Below are positions 1-12,070 of a DNA stretch of 64,000 bases, piece by piece (within the stretch, counting starts at the first letter, position 1; each line of letters starts with the position of its first letter). Source of the stretch: Takakia lepidozioides (lineage: Eukaryota; Streptophyta; Takakiopsida; Takakiales; Takakiaceae). The notes beneath the pieces are model-generated. The model worked only from the letters and a program-made list of their open reading frames with translations. It searched no databases and was not told where the DNA came from. A program made the position numbers and the translations under genes. The stretch covers positions 3,348,001 through 3,412,000 of the forward strand of contig CM060734.1 of assembly GCA_030704615.1 (NCBI GenBank), written 5' to 3'.

Positions 1-1764
1 CGCTCCCAAATTTGGCACGCACATTGCATATGGCTACATCACACGCCCCATTCAAAAACGGAATGAAAAACAAATCGTGAGCACGCGAAAACACAGTCCA
101 ACAGGTCCCAAAGCAATAGCAGCTCCAACAAAATACATTCAACGGGTGAACGGATGGTTGCCCATCCAAATCATTTTTGTTAGCTTCCAAACTTTGCCAG
201 CACGTTCCAGACACCCTCTCACAGGTCCCGGACTAATATCAGATCAATCGAAAATTCATTCGATGGCTCAACGGATGGTTGGCCGTCGAAATGATTTTGG
301 TTCGCTTCGAGACTTGGCCACTATGTTCAATGTGCCATGTAAGAGGCCCCAGAGTAATATGAGATCAATCGAAATTCGTTCAATGGGCCAACGGATGGTT
401 GCCCATCCAAATGATTTCCGTTCGCTTTCAAACCTTGGCCAGTGTGTTCAATGTACACCCTCTGATACGTCCCAGTGTAATACGAGATCAATCGAAAATC
501 GTTCAATTGTCCAATGAGGCGTTCACTTGTCATCTGGTTTTTGTTCAATGCGAAAAAGAAATCCTGCAATGCGTGCAGGCCAATTGCACCCATTGAACGG
601 TCGTGGTTGAAGCCCCTCTTTTGCCCGCACGTGTGCGGAGACACAACAGACGAATAAATCATTTGCCTCCCGCTCCCCCCTCAAGCCATTCCACATTTTT
701 AATTGAATTTAAATCTATTTTAAGCCAATAAATAGGTTTGCACTGCCTTTCAGTGGGGGTTTCTGGCACGTATCGATTTCATTTTTGGCTCAATTTTTGT
801 TCTGCGGCTTCCAGCATCCCACGGCTACTCCCCCGCCAAAATTCGGACCAATCAAAAATGCCCCCCCAAAAAAGGTGTTCTCTTTTTTCGCTCACTATTG
901 CAGAACTCTCTATGAAGAGTGCATGAAGTAGAACGCCAAATCAAGTTTGGAGTGCAAAACAGGGAAGAAACTGTGGTTTTGGGTCCAAATGAATTTTGAT
1001 CGCTCCCAAATTTGGCACGCACATTGCATATGGCTACATCACACGCCCCATTCAAAAACGGAATGAAAAACAAATCGTGAGCACGCGAAAACACAGTCCA
1101 ACAGGTCCCAAAGCAATAGCAGCTCCAACAAAATACATTCAACGGGTGAACGGATGGTTGCCCATCCAAATCATTTTTGTTAGCTTCCAAACTTTGCCAG
1201 CACGTTCCAGACACCCTCTCACAGGTCCCGGACTAATATCAGATCAATCGAAAATTCATTCGATGGCTCAACGGATGGTTGGCCGTCGAAATGATTTTGG
1301 TTCGCTTCGAGACTTGGCCACTATGTTCAATGTGCCATGTAAGAGGCCCCAGAGTAATATGAGATCAATCGAAATTCGTTCAATGGGCCAACGGATGGTT
1401 GCCCATCCAAATGATTTCCGTTCGCTTTCAAACCTTGGCCAGTGTGTTCAATGTACACCCTCTGATACGTCCCAGTGTAATACGAGATCAATCGAAAATT
1501 GTTCCATTGTCAAATGAGGCGTTCACTTGTCATCTGGTTTTTGTTCAATGCGAAAAAGAAATCCTGCAATGCGTGCAGGCCAATTGCACCCATTGAACGG
1601 TCGTGGTTGAAGCCCCTCTTTTGCCCGCACGTGTGCGGAGACACAACAGACGAATAAATCATTTGCCTCCCCATCGACGCGCTCCCCCCTCATGCCATTC
1701 CACATTTTTAATTGAATTTAAATCTATTTTAAGCCAATAAATAGGTTTGCACTGCCTTTCAGTG
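1..1764. repeat. 1,000-bp tandem repeat, 1.76 copies, with 120-bp internal subunits
   Basis: The sequence at 1001 repeats that at 1 with an exact 1,000-bp offset. The second copy runs to about 1764 and differs by a few substitutions near 1500 and a short insertion near 1673. Inside each copy a subunit of about 120 bp recurs, marked by CGGATGGTT at 151, 272 and 392 and again at 1151, 1272 and 1392. The ORFs that span it (for example 77-517 and 996-1517) are repetitive translations of these subunits and look non-coding. A diverged relative lies at 56745-57650. Confidence 0.9.
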
Positions 1765-2090
1765 AGGCAAAGTGGCTCTTAGTTAGGCCGACCCGGCCGG
1801 CGTCATCTCTCTCTTTCTCTAGAAAAAATGTGATAAAACAAGTTGCTAACACTTTGAACTACTTCTGTGTATATATACAAGTGCAGAGGAGTCGTCATGT
1901 ACAATCAGACAAAAGATAAACAACGACCCATTAACAGCTGTCAGCCAGTTATGGACGCCGCAAAACTATTAAATGCGTACGTGGGAGAATAATGACGATA
2001 ATAATGAGAAGTGAGTCAATCAGATCTCGAAAATACACCAATGAGTCACTCCAGCCGAAAAAATAGTGTACAACCATACCCTGCTAGAAA
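1765..2090. other. Stretch without recognised genes
   Basis: AT-rich sequence after the end of the 1-kb repeat, including a short CT-rich stretch near 1808-1820. I see no coding signal or known repeat in it. Confidence 0.5.
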
Positions 2091-2094
2091 TTTG

Positions 2095-2572
2095 GAGGAT
2101 GTGCACCTCCGTCGGACGGAGGTTCATCTTAACGATCTTCAATGTACCAACACAGAGGTATGACAATAATTGGTCAAGGTTTTGAAATGGAGTGGACCTC
2201 CGTCGGACGGAGGTTCGTCCGAACGATGTTAAATGTATCAACACAAACGCATGACCATATTCTGTCCAAATTTTGAGAAGGGAGTGCACCTCCGTCTGAC
2301 GGAGGTGAGTCTGAATGATCTTTGATTTAACACAACATCTGAATGACCTTATCGTGTTCGAATTTGTAGGAGGGATTCCACCTCCGTTGGACGGAGGTTC
2401 ATCTGCATGATCTACAATGTGCCACAATGTTTAATATATAGGAGGGTGTACACCTCAGTCCGACGGAGGTACATCTGAATCGTCAATGTACCAAAGGAAT
2501 TGCAGACAAAAATTGCCGCGCCAACGAACATTTGAGAGGAGGGCGTGCACCTCCGTTGAACGAAGGTGTCAT
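2095..2572. repeat. Array of six 19-bp palindromes, core CCTCCGTCGGACGGAGG
   Basis: Six near-perfect dyads of the form ACCTCCGTCGGACGGAGGT are centred at about 2114, 2205, 2297, 2389, 2461 and 2558. The spacings are 91, 92, 92, 72 and 97 bp. Spacer sequences are only loosely alike, so the dyad is the conserved part. A weaker version of the motif occurs in the tandem units at 4660-4975. No ORF explains it. Confidence 0.85.
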
Positions 2573-3270
2573 ATAAATTGGTGTTGGGATACTTTTCATG
2601 AAATCTTATCCTAATCTTGGGTCCCGGGAGAAGTGTAACTTCCGATCCTGATCCATAGTCTTATCGGGTTAAATAAACACCTGTATGATTATCGAGAGGG
2701 AATAGTCGGACCGGGTATCCGACGCCTCGGTGGGGTAAAATTGGGGTGTCGTCGGTATAGACTGGGTATTGGTTGGCGTATAAATGGGGTATACTTGGTT
2801 GGGTATATACGGGAAATAAACGGGATACAAACGGGGGTATATTCTGAGCCACGGTAAAATGCGTGTAGAGACTTTGTGGGCTCCAATAATTAAACCTGTA
2901 ATATTGTGTAAAGTTCACCATAGTTCAACAAAATTTAATCCTCGGCTCAATATTTGAGATTATTCCGGCGCAAGATGGGCGTGTCAACTTAAAATATCCC
3001 AGGAATATACTCCGGCATGTATTTAATGATTCGTGGTGATGGTGTAGGTGAAAATGTTTATCTACGAATCGCCTATGCTAGTGACATTTGTGGTTCGTGA
3101 CCTTCCGTAAGAAAATGTAGGTCACCTGGTGCTTATATATAAGTGTCACACCTCACGTGTCACCTATTCATGTTTCTCCTATCTCTTGCGTTCTTTCTCT
3201 TCATCTTCCTCTTTGACTTTCACTACCCTATCTCCTCTCTCCTATCTATCGCGTTTCTATCACTTCCTCT
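2573..3270. other. Intergenic stretch with short GGGTAT-like low-complexity sequence
   Basis: About 2695-2870 is rich in GGGTAT/GGTATA words and gives meaningless ORFs on the minus strand. About 3170-3300 is a pyrimidine-rich stretch just upstream of the coiled-coil ORF and could be its leader. No other feature is recognised. Confidence 0.4.
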
Positions 3271-3276
3271 CCCTCT

Positions 3277-4005
3277 TTGACTTTCTCTATCCTCCTCTCC
3301 CTGATATACTTCCATCTTGGCTATGGGGGGGAGACATCCTCGTCACCTGTAGTTAGAGGAGAGTCCCCTTTGCAGTTACTGAAAGTTATGAGAACCAAGA
3401 CAAACTTGGAGACAGACAGGGCGAAACTTCGGGATGGACTTCACAAAATCCAGGAGGAGGTGGAGAGGTTTGTTGATCCTTGGAGCATTCTGGAGTCTGA
3501 AGACAACATCATATAGCTCATGGAAGACTACGAAATTTTCGATTCGCATCTTGAAACTATTGCCGATGTTCTGCATGGGTTGGAGAGACAAGTATGGGAG
3601 GGAGAAAATAACATTGTTGCGCAGGTGGGAGCTCCGGAGAGAGAATTTCTTGCCTACGAAGACGAGATCATATTGCAGTACACTGCAAAGTTGAGGATTT
3701 GCGACGCTCGGGTAACCGCATTGACCATTCAAGCTAAAGAGCACGATCGAAGGGCAGTGGTTGCTGAGCTGAATCGGGAGAGGGTGGACTTCTCTGGAAA
3801 TATCGACGATGAGCGGACTAGGGCCCAGGAGGAGAAGACAATAGCTAAAGAGTTGAGGGTTTCTGCATTGAGACTCCGTTTCTCGGCATTAGGGAGATGG
3901 AGGGTAGAAATTTCCAAAAAGAGAGAAGCCATTAGACTTATAGAGCAGAGCTCTTGGGGACATAACATCAGGACTGTACTGCCATGTTGTGGCAGTTGTG
4001 TATAG
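3277..4005 (+). pseudogene. Coiled-coil-like protein, interrupted by one TAG
   Basis: One reading frame runs from 3277 to 4005 and is broken only by a TAG at 3514-3516. The frame is the same on both sides and the protein character is continuous (charged, rich in Glu, Arg and Leu, predicted helical), so I read it as one coding segment. The likely start of the conserved part is the ATG near 3388. The downstream segment has the signature QVWEGEN followed by an E-rich helix. A clear relative lies on the minus strand at 5835-6221, sharing the HL/LH-L-KQIWE-EN pattern and the FIAY/FLAY motif. I do not recognise the family. It may derive from an uncharacterised repeat rather than a host gene. Confidence 0.5.
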
Positions 4006-4659
4006 GTTGAAAACTGTGCGAAGGGTGTGGGAAGACTTGTCGTAATGTCGTAACTTGGAATGCAAATCATGTTATTGTCACTTGTGTCTCCATGACAATG
4101 ATTATCTCTGTTGTTCTACCAAAATCAATGTAGTCTTGCCACAATATTTGATTGTGAGCACTCCTCAGAGAGAACAATCGCACACATTTGAGTATGAATA
4201 TTCAATGGATTTTCAAAAAAAAGTGATGAATATTTTCAGGAACATCAATGGCCAATTAAATGACAAGTTGATTAAACTTTGCCACCAGATTCCACAGTGA
4301 ATAGCAGCCGAGAACCCGTTGCACCTTTGGCCAACGTAGGTCTCAAGAAATCCCTCAGGAGACATCAATATTGAAAATTGGGTCGATCGAATGTGAACAA
4401 ACATCTCAGGAATACTCGCACACTATGTACCCCAAATTCATTTTGGTAGTCAAAACTTTTGCAAGAGCCAATCAGTGGGGCCGCGGAAGGCTTGGAGAGG
4501 AGGGAAATGCCTCGACAGGTTGAATATATCGTCATCACTGTAGACAGCTGTACCTGTTGTTCTTATAATGGGGCGGTGGGCCCAAGATATGCGTGGACCC
4601 CATTGGATAGTAGACATTTGGAACCTGACCAATCATCCAATTAAAATACGTGTTTCTAT
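4006..4659. other. Stretch without recognised genes
   Basis: Short ORFs of 60-80 codons occur on both strands but show no motif. The words ATTTGGAACCTGA and CGTGTTTC near 4615-4655 recur near 5045-5085 and flank the 110-bp tandem repeat. Confidence 0.4.
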
Positions 4660-4975
4660 CGTCTTTCTATGGTTGGTGGAGTCGGTGCAGGCTATGTTTG
4701 CAGGATTTTTAGCTATAATGATGATGTGGCTTGCACCTCTGTCAAATGTAGGTTCCCAAGTTTCTACCGTGTCATAGCTTAGTGGGGTCGGTGCAGCTAT
4801 CTTTGCAGCATTTTTATGCTTTAATGATGATGTGGCTTGCACCTCCGTCAAACGTAGGTTCCCCAGTTTCTATCGTGTTTCTATGCTTAGTGGAGTCAGT
4901 GCAGACTATGTTTGCAGCTTTTTCATGCTTTAATGATGATGTGGCTTGAACCTCCGACAAACGTAGGTTCCCCAG
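4660..4975. repeat. Three tandem units of about 110 bp
   Basis: Units start near 4667, 4777 and 4885. Each contains GTCGGTGCAG or a variant, TTTGCAGCATTTTTATGCTT, AATGATGATGTGGCTTG and ACCTCCGTCAAACGTAGGTT. The last word is a degenerate form of the palindrome in the 2095-2572 array. Flanks at 4605 and 5045 share CATTTGGAACCTGA, so the triplet may sit in a larger duplicated unit. Confidence 0.8.
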
Positions 4976-5834
4976 GGTGGTTCAATACGCGTATAAACTA
5001 TTTCTAATGATATCTGCAAACAGGGCCCCCTTCGATAATAAACATTTGGAACCTGAAACATCATCCAAGTAAGTATCGTGTTTCAATGCAAAAAATAAGC
5101 CCCCCAAGTTTGGGTGGCCCAGTTGATTTTTTTTTTTAAAGAACAGGTATTGCCCTGATTAATTTTATTCGTGAATTATTGGGGGAAAAAAAATTAAAAC
5201 CCCGATCAAGCCATAAGGCACACACACTGTAATCAGTGTAATAAGAGCCATGCATCCAACAAGTTGGATTATGATCTGGGACAGATCCCAAGAGAGAAAA
5301 ACCACTTAAATGTAGCAGGCCTATTCCGATTGCTGGTCCTTAAACGAATGGACCCTTTGACCCTATACTGGTAGTCTCACAAATCAGAGGACTCAGATTT
5401 TGCCCATTGACCTTACCCGAAGTAGAATGATTTAAGAGTAATTAAGTCTAGAGGCCTTGGAAGAGGTCTTAGGTGTTCCCACTCTAAATGGATTATTCAA
5501 GGAGGATAATTCTAGTAAACAATTTTAAGTTGACATTCTTTGTATTTCATTAAACAATAAAACATGAAGAACGGTTCAGCTCATGCACATATACAACCCA
5601 AAAATAAAAAATAACAAGGACCCAAGTGTCTGCAATGACACAAGCACTCCATAGAACTATGCACAGCTGCTGTTTGTTGCCACTACTGCGATACTGCTAT
5701 GTCCCATGAACTAGCATCAACCAAACGAATGAGATTGTTTTTTTGTAAAACCACAGCCGTGCACCCAAGTAGTGCAACCGTATTAAGTCTCAGTGAAGCC
5801 ACCCTGTGCTCTTTCGAAATGAATGGCCCGGCGC
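4976..5834. other. AT-rich stretch without recognised genes
   Basis: Contains an oligo-T run at 5130-5139 and short ORFs with no motif. Nothing else is recognised. Confidence 0.4.
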
Positions 5835-6221
5835 TCATGCTCTACTGCAGCCCTCGACCCTGCTCTGACCCTCCGTGTGCAGACGTCTGTTCTCAGCTCT
5901 AAAGTGCATGATTAGGTCCTTTTGGTATGCAATGAAGTTCATCTCACAAGGACTGACTTGAGCAGCACGGCTATTCTCTTGCTCCCAAATCTGCTTGTCC
6001 AAGTCGTGCAGTTGGACGCATAGACCCTCAACGTCCACCACAAGATTCTCGTAATCGTACAAGAGGTGGATCAACTCCCCGTAAGAGCCGTCATAAAAAC
6101 AAGGCCGAGTCTTTTTAAGCAGATACAAGTCTGGAGTGGTATTCCAGGGTCTTAAGAACAGCTCTGCCAGGGTAGAAAGGTAATTCAAAAACCCTGTTTG
6201 TAGTCCATCATATGAAATCAA
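5835..6221 (-). pseudogene. Second copy of the coiled-coil-like protein (fragment)
   Basis: This 128-codon ORF on the minus strand is homologous to the protein at 3277-4005. It shares a DYE-L start, an LH-LDKQIWEQEN core, an AQV segment and the FIAYQK motif, then an RAENRRL helix. It is shorter than its relative and its upstream part overlaps the duplicated repeat at 6060-7590. Function is unknown; the two copies together suggest a dispersed family of coiled-coil ORFs. Confidence 0.45.
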
Positions 6222-7590
6222 AGTGAAATGAAGGTCTTGTAGAATGTGTGTTGTCTAGTAAGGCACAACAGTCCGTCTTAATAACCAGCCAAGAGGTTTC
6301 ATTGTAGAGCCGAATTTCAGTGCAGCCAAGGTACCGACTGCTACATTATACCCGCATTGAAACATGAAAAAAACAGTAGATAAATCGGTAGATTTGTATT
6401 CCATGAGTTCTCATGTTTGCCCTACCTTCTGCCATGTAGATATGGTTGCAAGAAACCACAAACAAGGTAAGGAGCAGAAGTAGATCCTCATTGGAGCCAA
6501 GTTGAAGCAGGTCTGCATCCGTATGCTGGCAGTTTTGAAACAGCAAGAGGCTCAGCAGCAGGCAACAGCAGCACCCACATTTACAAGAATAGGAACTGCA
6601 AGCTTCAAGAAATCAAGACAAGTGAAGACCCTCACCTGTGCCCGTCCCAAAAACCACCACATAAAGATGTGTGTCAGTGAGGATGCATCAGGTGAGTGGC
6701 AAGTCTTCACAGTTGCTATCCATGTCAGTGTTGAATTCTAAAGCATGTACAGATCACAATTCAAGCAAGGGTAAACTCAAAAAACCTTGAGTGTTTGTGG
6801 TATGCCCTGCGCCATGGCGTCCAACAGATCGTCTCCAACAGAACGCAATCAAAGTAGAAGTGTTCACAGATAGAGAATAGCTCATACAAAAAGAGAGCCA
6901 CGTGTAATCTGTAGATAAATAGGGATAGAGTACTTCCCAACGAGGAATAAAAGCGCCGCTGCAAATTAAAAAGAACCATGAGGGTCTGAGCAAAGCGATC
7001 ATCGCTTTGTCGCCTGCTAGAGAGGAATCTGCCTAACCGCCAATGCGCATCCCAAGAGCCAACCATCACGAGTACCATGTAGCAGCAGGGGAGCAGATTT
7101 ACACGACGCATCATCAAGGATCCCTGAAGCACGAGTTCTGTGCTGTGAAATGTGTTGGCCCGCTTAAGGCACAGCTCCTCGATTTCTCATCTAGGGTGGA
7201 CGAAAAGTCGCATTTTAGCACGAGATGCACTTTGTCAATGGATGACATCCAATAAAAAGGTATCTTTTAGGGTTAGGGTATAGGCTCAAGTTTAATAACT
7301 GCCATCATTTATAATAAATGATGGTAAAATTACTATCTCTTGGATTAAAATAGGTCACCATTATTCATGTAGTTCATCCACTTTAGATGAAAGAAACAAA
7401 TGGTAAACCAAGCTTTCTGTACATTAAGTTTCATCATCCTACAATAATATCAGCCAAATTTGGATGAAAAAAGATTGGGATGAAAAACCAAATAACCAGC
7501 CTCAAAAAGGCTAAGGCCAGATGAAATCCAAAGAGTTATAGAGGGAAAGGGAGAGAGGGAGAGAGAGAGGGAGAGATCAGGAAAGGTGGG
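6060..7590 (+). repeat. Direct duplication, copy 1 (about 1.5 kb)
   Basis: This segment is repeated at 8090-9490 in the same orientation. Matching landmarks are AGGAACTGCAAGCTTCAAGA (6593 and 8516), CAAAAACCACCACATA (about 6650 and 8572), TTGAGTGTTTGTGGTATGCC (about 6786 and 8711) and the closing GAGAGGGAGAG tract. The ORFs in both copies (for example 6754-7132 and 8679-9042) are shared shadows without known motifs. Confidence 0.85.
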
Positions 7591-7735
7591 AGGGTGATCG
7601 AGCAGGTGCTGCTCAGTCACTCTCACCCCCACTTTTTTTTTTTTTTTTTTTTTTTTTCCCCTTGCGCCTCTCTCCCTCTCTCTTTCCCTCTCTCTCCTCT
7701 CTGATTTTTGTTTTTTTGTGGGGAGTGACAAAAGA
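7541..7735. repeat. GA/CT-rich simple sequence with a long T tract
   Basis: About 7545-7580 is (GA)n-like. About 7631-7657 is a T run of some 27 bases, followed by CT-rich sequence to 7705. The minus-strand ORF across it (7450-7731), rich in Arg-Glu and Lys runs, is an artefact of the simple repeat. Confidence 0.85.
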
Positions 7736-8000
7736 GAGGGAAGATATACATGTCATGTCAAGACATGGACAAGACCGCTAAGGTCATTGTCATTGAAAGA
7801 CAAAACAGCCCTTTACAGGGCACCATCTAACATTCTTTTTCATGTTTACAATCTCATTTGAATACCTAATTACATTTCAGGGTCTCTGAAAAAACAGGGC
7901 GGGAGGGTGGGATTCCAGGTCATTCATATCATGAAAGCACCATAGTACACATCATCATCTCAAGAATCCATTTTAAACTCATTTCAAAAACCAGATTGCA
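7736..8000. repeat. Dispersed repeat, copy 1 (second copy at 23080-23320)
   Basis: Shares GGAAGATA, ATGTCNTGTCAAG, CATGGACAAGAC/CACAGACAAGAC, the CACTATCTAAC/CACCATCTAAC word and GGGAGGGTGGGAT with 23080-23320, same orientation. Family unknown. Confidence 0.65.
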
Positions 8001-8089
8001 GGTTTGGTTTGAAGATGATGTTTTAGAACCAAGATATAAGCAAGATTCTTAAAAAGGAAGAAGAAACAACAGTGTAGAGCCCCCTTAAG

Positions 8090-9490
8090 CAGGTATAGGC
8101 CTAGAATGGTATTTTAAGGCCACATAAAGTAGTTCTGCCAAGGTGAAAGAGCAGCTCAGAAACCCCAGTTTGTTATCAAGCCATGAAACCAAAATGATAT
8201 GAGGGCCTTGAAGAATGTGTGTTATCTATCAAAGCCTATCCTTTTGATCCATCAGAGTCATATCAAGAGTTCTCATTTCAGAGCCAAGTATCAAGGCAGT
8301 CAAAGTAATAACTGCTATTTTGTATCCTTGTATCCTTCATAGCTAAACTCCTACACATGCAAATGTGGTTGTAAAAAACCGTAAACAGGGGTAAGGAGAG
8401 AAGCAGATCCTCATTGGAGCAATCTTGGAGCAGGTCTGAAGCGGCATGGTGGCAGTTTGAAACAGCAGATGGCATCAGCAGCTTAGGCAGCAGCAATATC
8501 TACACTTGCAAGAACAGGAACTGCAAGCTTCAAGAAATCAAGACAAGTGAAGACCCTCACCTGTGCCCGTCCCAAAAACCACCACATAGCGATGTGTGTT
8601 AGTGAGGATGCAGCAGGTAAGTGGCAGGTCTTCACAGTTGTTATCCATGTCAGTGTTGAATTCTAAAGCAAGTACAGATCACAATTCAAGCAATGGTAAA
8701 CTCAAAAAACCTTGAGTGTTTGTGGTATGCCCTGCGCCATGGCGTCCAACAGATTGTCTCCAACAGAACGCAATCAGAGTAGAAGCGTTCACGGCTAGAG
8801 AGTGGCTCATACACGAAGAGAGAGCAACAAGTAATCTGTAGATAAATAGGGATAGAGTACTTCCCAACAAGGAGTAAAAGCGCCGCTGCAAAATAAAGAA
8901 CCATGAGTTCATGATCAGAGCAATCACGGCTTTGTCGTCTGCCATAGAAGAATCTGTTTAACCACCACTGCGCATCCCAAGAGCCAACAATCACGAGTAC
9001 CATGTAGCAGCAGGGGAGCAGGTTTATACGGCGCATCATCAAGGTTCACTGAAGCACGAGTTCAGTGCTTGAAGTGTGTTGACCTGCTTAGGGCAAAACT
9101 TCCCGATTTTTCATCCAGGATGGATGAAATATCACATTTTACCAAGATAGGCATTTTGTCACTGGATGACATCCCATAGAAATGTATCTTTTAGGGTTAT
9201 GGTATAGGTTTAGGTTTAATAACTGCCATCATTTATGATGGTAGTTTTATTATTCTCTTGGATTTTATAATAGGTAACCATTATTTATGTAGATCATCCA
9301 GTTTAGATGAAAAAAATAGATGGTAACTCTAGCTTTCTGTATATTAAGTTTCATCATCCAATAAAATAAAATCATCCAGATTTGGATGAAAAAGGCAGGG
9401 ATGAAAAACTAAATAACCTCAAAAGGTTAAGGCCAGATGAAATCCAAAGATTTATAGAGGGAGAGGGAGAGAGGGAGAGAGAGGGACCCA
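8090..9490 (+). repeat. Direct duplication, copy 2 (about 1.4 kb)
   Basis: Partner of 6060-7590, about 2.0 kb downstream of it. Divergence is modest, with scattered substitutions and small indels. Like copy 1 it ends in a GA-rich tract, at about 9455-9485. Confidence 0.85.
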
Positions 9491-9765
9491 CCAGCCAATC
9501 CCCTGGCATGGCAGAACCTTACGGAGTAAGTGTGGTATGCACTCACCCCGTAAGGGAGTGCATACCAGACCTCTTCTCATAAGGTTTTCCCTCTTCCATG
9601 TAGTTCTATCCTCGGATAATATTTATCCAAAGGAGTAGAATCCTACATCCTCACTTCCTCGGATCAAGAATGAAATGATGGCATAAAATGTATCATAGCA
9701 ACACTAGTATAGTATCACTTAGAAAAGAACGTAGAGTTCAATGATATAACATAGCTCTGTATAGG
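9491..9765. other. Short stretch without recognised genes
   Basis: Contains an imperfect dyad at about 9519-9590 in which CCTTACGGAGTAAGTGTGGT is answered by CACCCCGTAAGGGAGTGCAT and CTCATAAGG. No coding signal. Confidence 0.4.
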
Positions 9766-9768
9766 TTT

Positions 9769-10870
9769 TTAGAAAGTACCTTTCAGTTTCTCAATAAGCT
9801 CTTGTACAGGGAAGAGCAGGCCAGGGAATGAACCACGTTCAAGGAATTTTGTCAAGATACGAGCAAGTTTTCTGGTCTTGAAACCATTCCTCCCAAGAGT
9901 GTTAATCAGAATGCTACACTCCTTCCCAGCCAGATCAGCATTGCTGGAAATGTATAGAATAGGCACAGCTTGTGAAATCACAATGTTGTAAGATTGATTC
10001 ACAGGCCTATTGGATAAGAACTGGATATATTGAGTGTAAGAGAAAGGAAGTAGTCTTCTCTGGTCATATTTTTGGAAATGGAACTCACCTGTGTCACAGT
10101 TTGAGACTGTAATCTGGATATTCATGAAACAAGCTTCCACCCCACGTATTGGGAATCGGTTTTAGTGCGTAGTAGCTCAGGTTTGATCTCCACTACATTG
10201 AGTGGGTAGATCCACCAAGGGTTGTTGCTGCTTCTGTCTGCCCGTGGGTCCAGGAATAGCATTGCATCACCCACATTTAGCCAGCATATATCATCAATGT
10301 ATCTGAAGGCAGATTTAAACATAGGCATAAGCTGGAATTGTCCTAAAGCTGCAAGCCTTAAGATGAATTTGATTTCATAAGAAAGGAAGTACATGTTGCA
10401 CCATAATGGTGAGCATGAAAAACCCATAGGTATTCCAGAAATCTGCTGCCATACACGGTCCCCTAAGGCGACAAAACAGTGTGACATAAGCCATTTGTGG
10501 AGCATAAGTAGTTTGACTTCAGAAGTTCAATCCAGGTACCTGATTTTGGGGAAGACGTGCCCCATCTACTTTTTCCGAAAGTACCGTTTTTGGCTGGAAT
10601 CCATAGAGTATGACGTGCTCGGGGGTGAGACCGATGGTGTTGCTGGAATGCAATCTTCACCACGTATTCAATGGCGTCCCCTAAGTTATCCTGTCCTGTC
10701 AAAGGTATGTTCTCATAGCATTGTGTAATGTCAGCAACAAAGATGTTATGGACTTTTTCAGGCAGGTTTAGTGTAAAGTCAGTGATGGAATCAATAATCC
10801 AATACATAGCAGTAGATACTTTGAAAAATTGCTCACAGTTGCAAGCTGGGTACTGAGAAACCGTGATTGC
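9769..10870 (-). pseudogene. Reverse transcriptase fragment, Penelope-like (5'-truncated, frameshifted)
   Basis: Read on the minus strand across several frames. An upstream segment has an RT motif-A-like VADITQCYENIPL (about 10690-10745). A second segment (10505-10122) has GIPMGFSCSPLWCNMYF, then FRYIDDICW, the RT motifs B and C with both catalytic aspartates of the Y-IDD box. A third (10140-9769) carries the YTQYIQFLSNRP and NGFKTRKL segments that follow the RT core in this group. The order and the GIPMG/RYIDD pattern fit Penelope-like or related RTs; no endonuclease domain is seen. Frame changes near 10130 and 10500 break it. It lies directly 3' of the transposase gene, so insertion next to that gene, or truncation by it, is likely. 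Confidence 0.65.
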
Positions 10871-12070
10871 ATACACGACACTACGCGCAGCAGGCCCAGC
10901 TGTTGACAACTGAAATATGCGCCCCATCCCGTGGTGAGGAACATCCCTGCAACCTTGCACTATGCAGGGCAAGGCAAGAGCGTTGGTCATCCTGGTGTCG
11001 TTCGCCTTTGTTGGTGGCCACCGTCTTTTCAGTTTCCCCCACCGATGGGTGGGCCAAGCTGCGGGGTCACCCACCGGTATGCGGGGCGAAGAGCTTCTCG
11101 TGGGAGGAGGATGACGACTGGGAATTGGATTTCGTGGAACGTCTGTCCTCTCCACCAGTCAAAACCCTGCACTTCCTAGAGCGTCTGCCTCCTCTAGGGT
11201 AAGATCTGTACCAGTTGCCACAGGCCAGACTGCCGGTGGTTCAGGCATGCCTTGTATACCATACTTGGGCTTGCCGAACACACATGACATGATGTCGTGC
11301 CTGCAGAACCAAAACTCCTTCAGTGTGGCCTCCACAAACTTTGCGCACACAAATCTCCCTGTGAAGCAAGGGGCAGGCACACCGCCCTGCGGGCTCCTCC
11401 GAATCATCTCATTGCATCTCTGGTTGGTGTCGACACGAACAACACAACATTTGCCACGAAATGTCGGACGGGTCCGTGCAATTCTCCACTGCGAGGCCGA
11501 CACATCTCGCTCCATGATTGGAATGTTGTATTGGGTAACAAAAATAGGAGCAACATGCTCATCCTCGGTATGGTGTCCCGAGTCTGGCAGCGATTCCATG
11601 GATGCTGCAGGAGAGGGGGTACGAGTCCTGCTAGGACGCAACATCGTTGTGCCCCGAGGTTGAGTGCGGATGTTCATATCTGATCTCCATGAATCCCCGT
11701 CGCCTCCGGGCATGTCCTCAATTCTTCTCTTCACCAGCCGGCTGCGGACATCGCCCTCCAGGCAGTTCCCCCGACTGTGTAACGGCGTTGACCTTATTGT
11801 TTCCCGCAATGCAGCAGTCCATTTTTTGGGATCGGTCGAACGATGCGCCGCCCTCATCAGCATCTCCTGCCTGTCTGGTCCGATACCCCATTGCTTTCCT
11901 CCCAGAAACTGGTAGTAACGAGATTGTTGCATGATGGCCCTCACAATATCTTCTGTTGTTGCTGTCAACATGTCAACGAGATGTGCTGCAGAGGAAGCAC
12001 GCCAGGAAGAGTGCACCGATTCGGCCATGTTCGTCGTCGGCATATCCGTGTCATCCTCCGAGCTCATGTC

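Noticed and set aside
77-1517. ORFs of 146 and 173 codons
   Set aside because: They translate the 120-bp subunits of the 1-kb repeat, and the same peptide repeats; no codon-level constraint is visible.
7450-7731. Arg-Glu-rich ORF
   Set aside because: Produced by GA/CT simple sequence and a long homopolymer.
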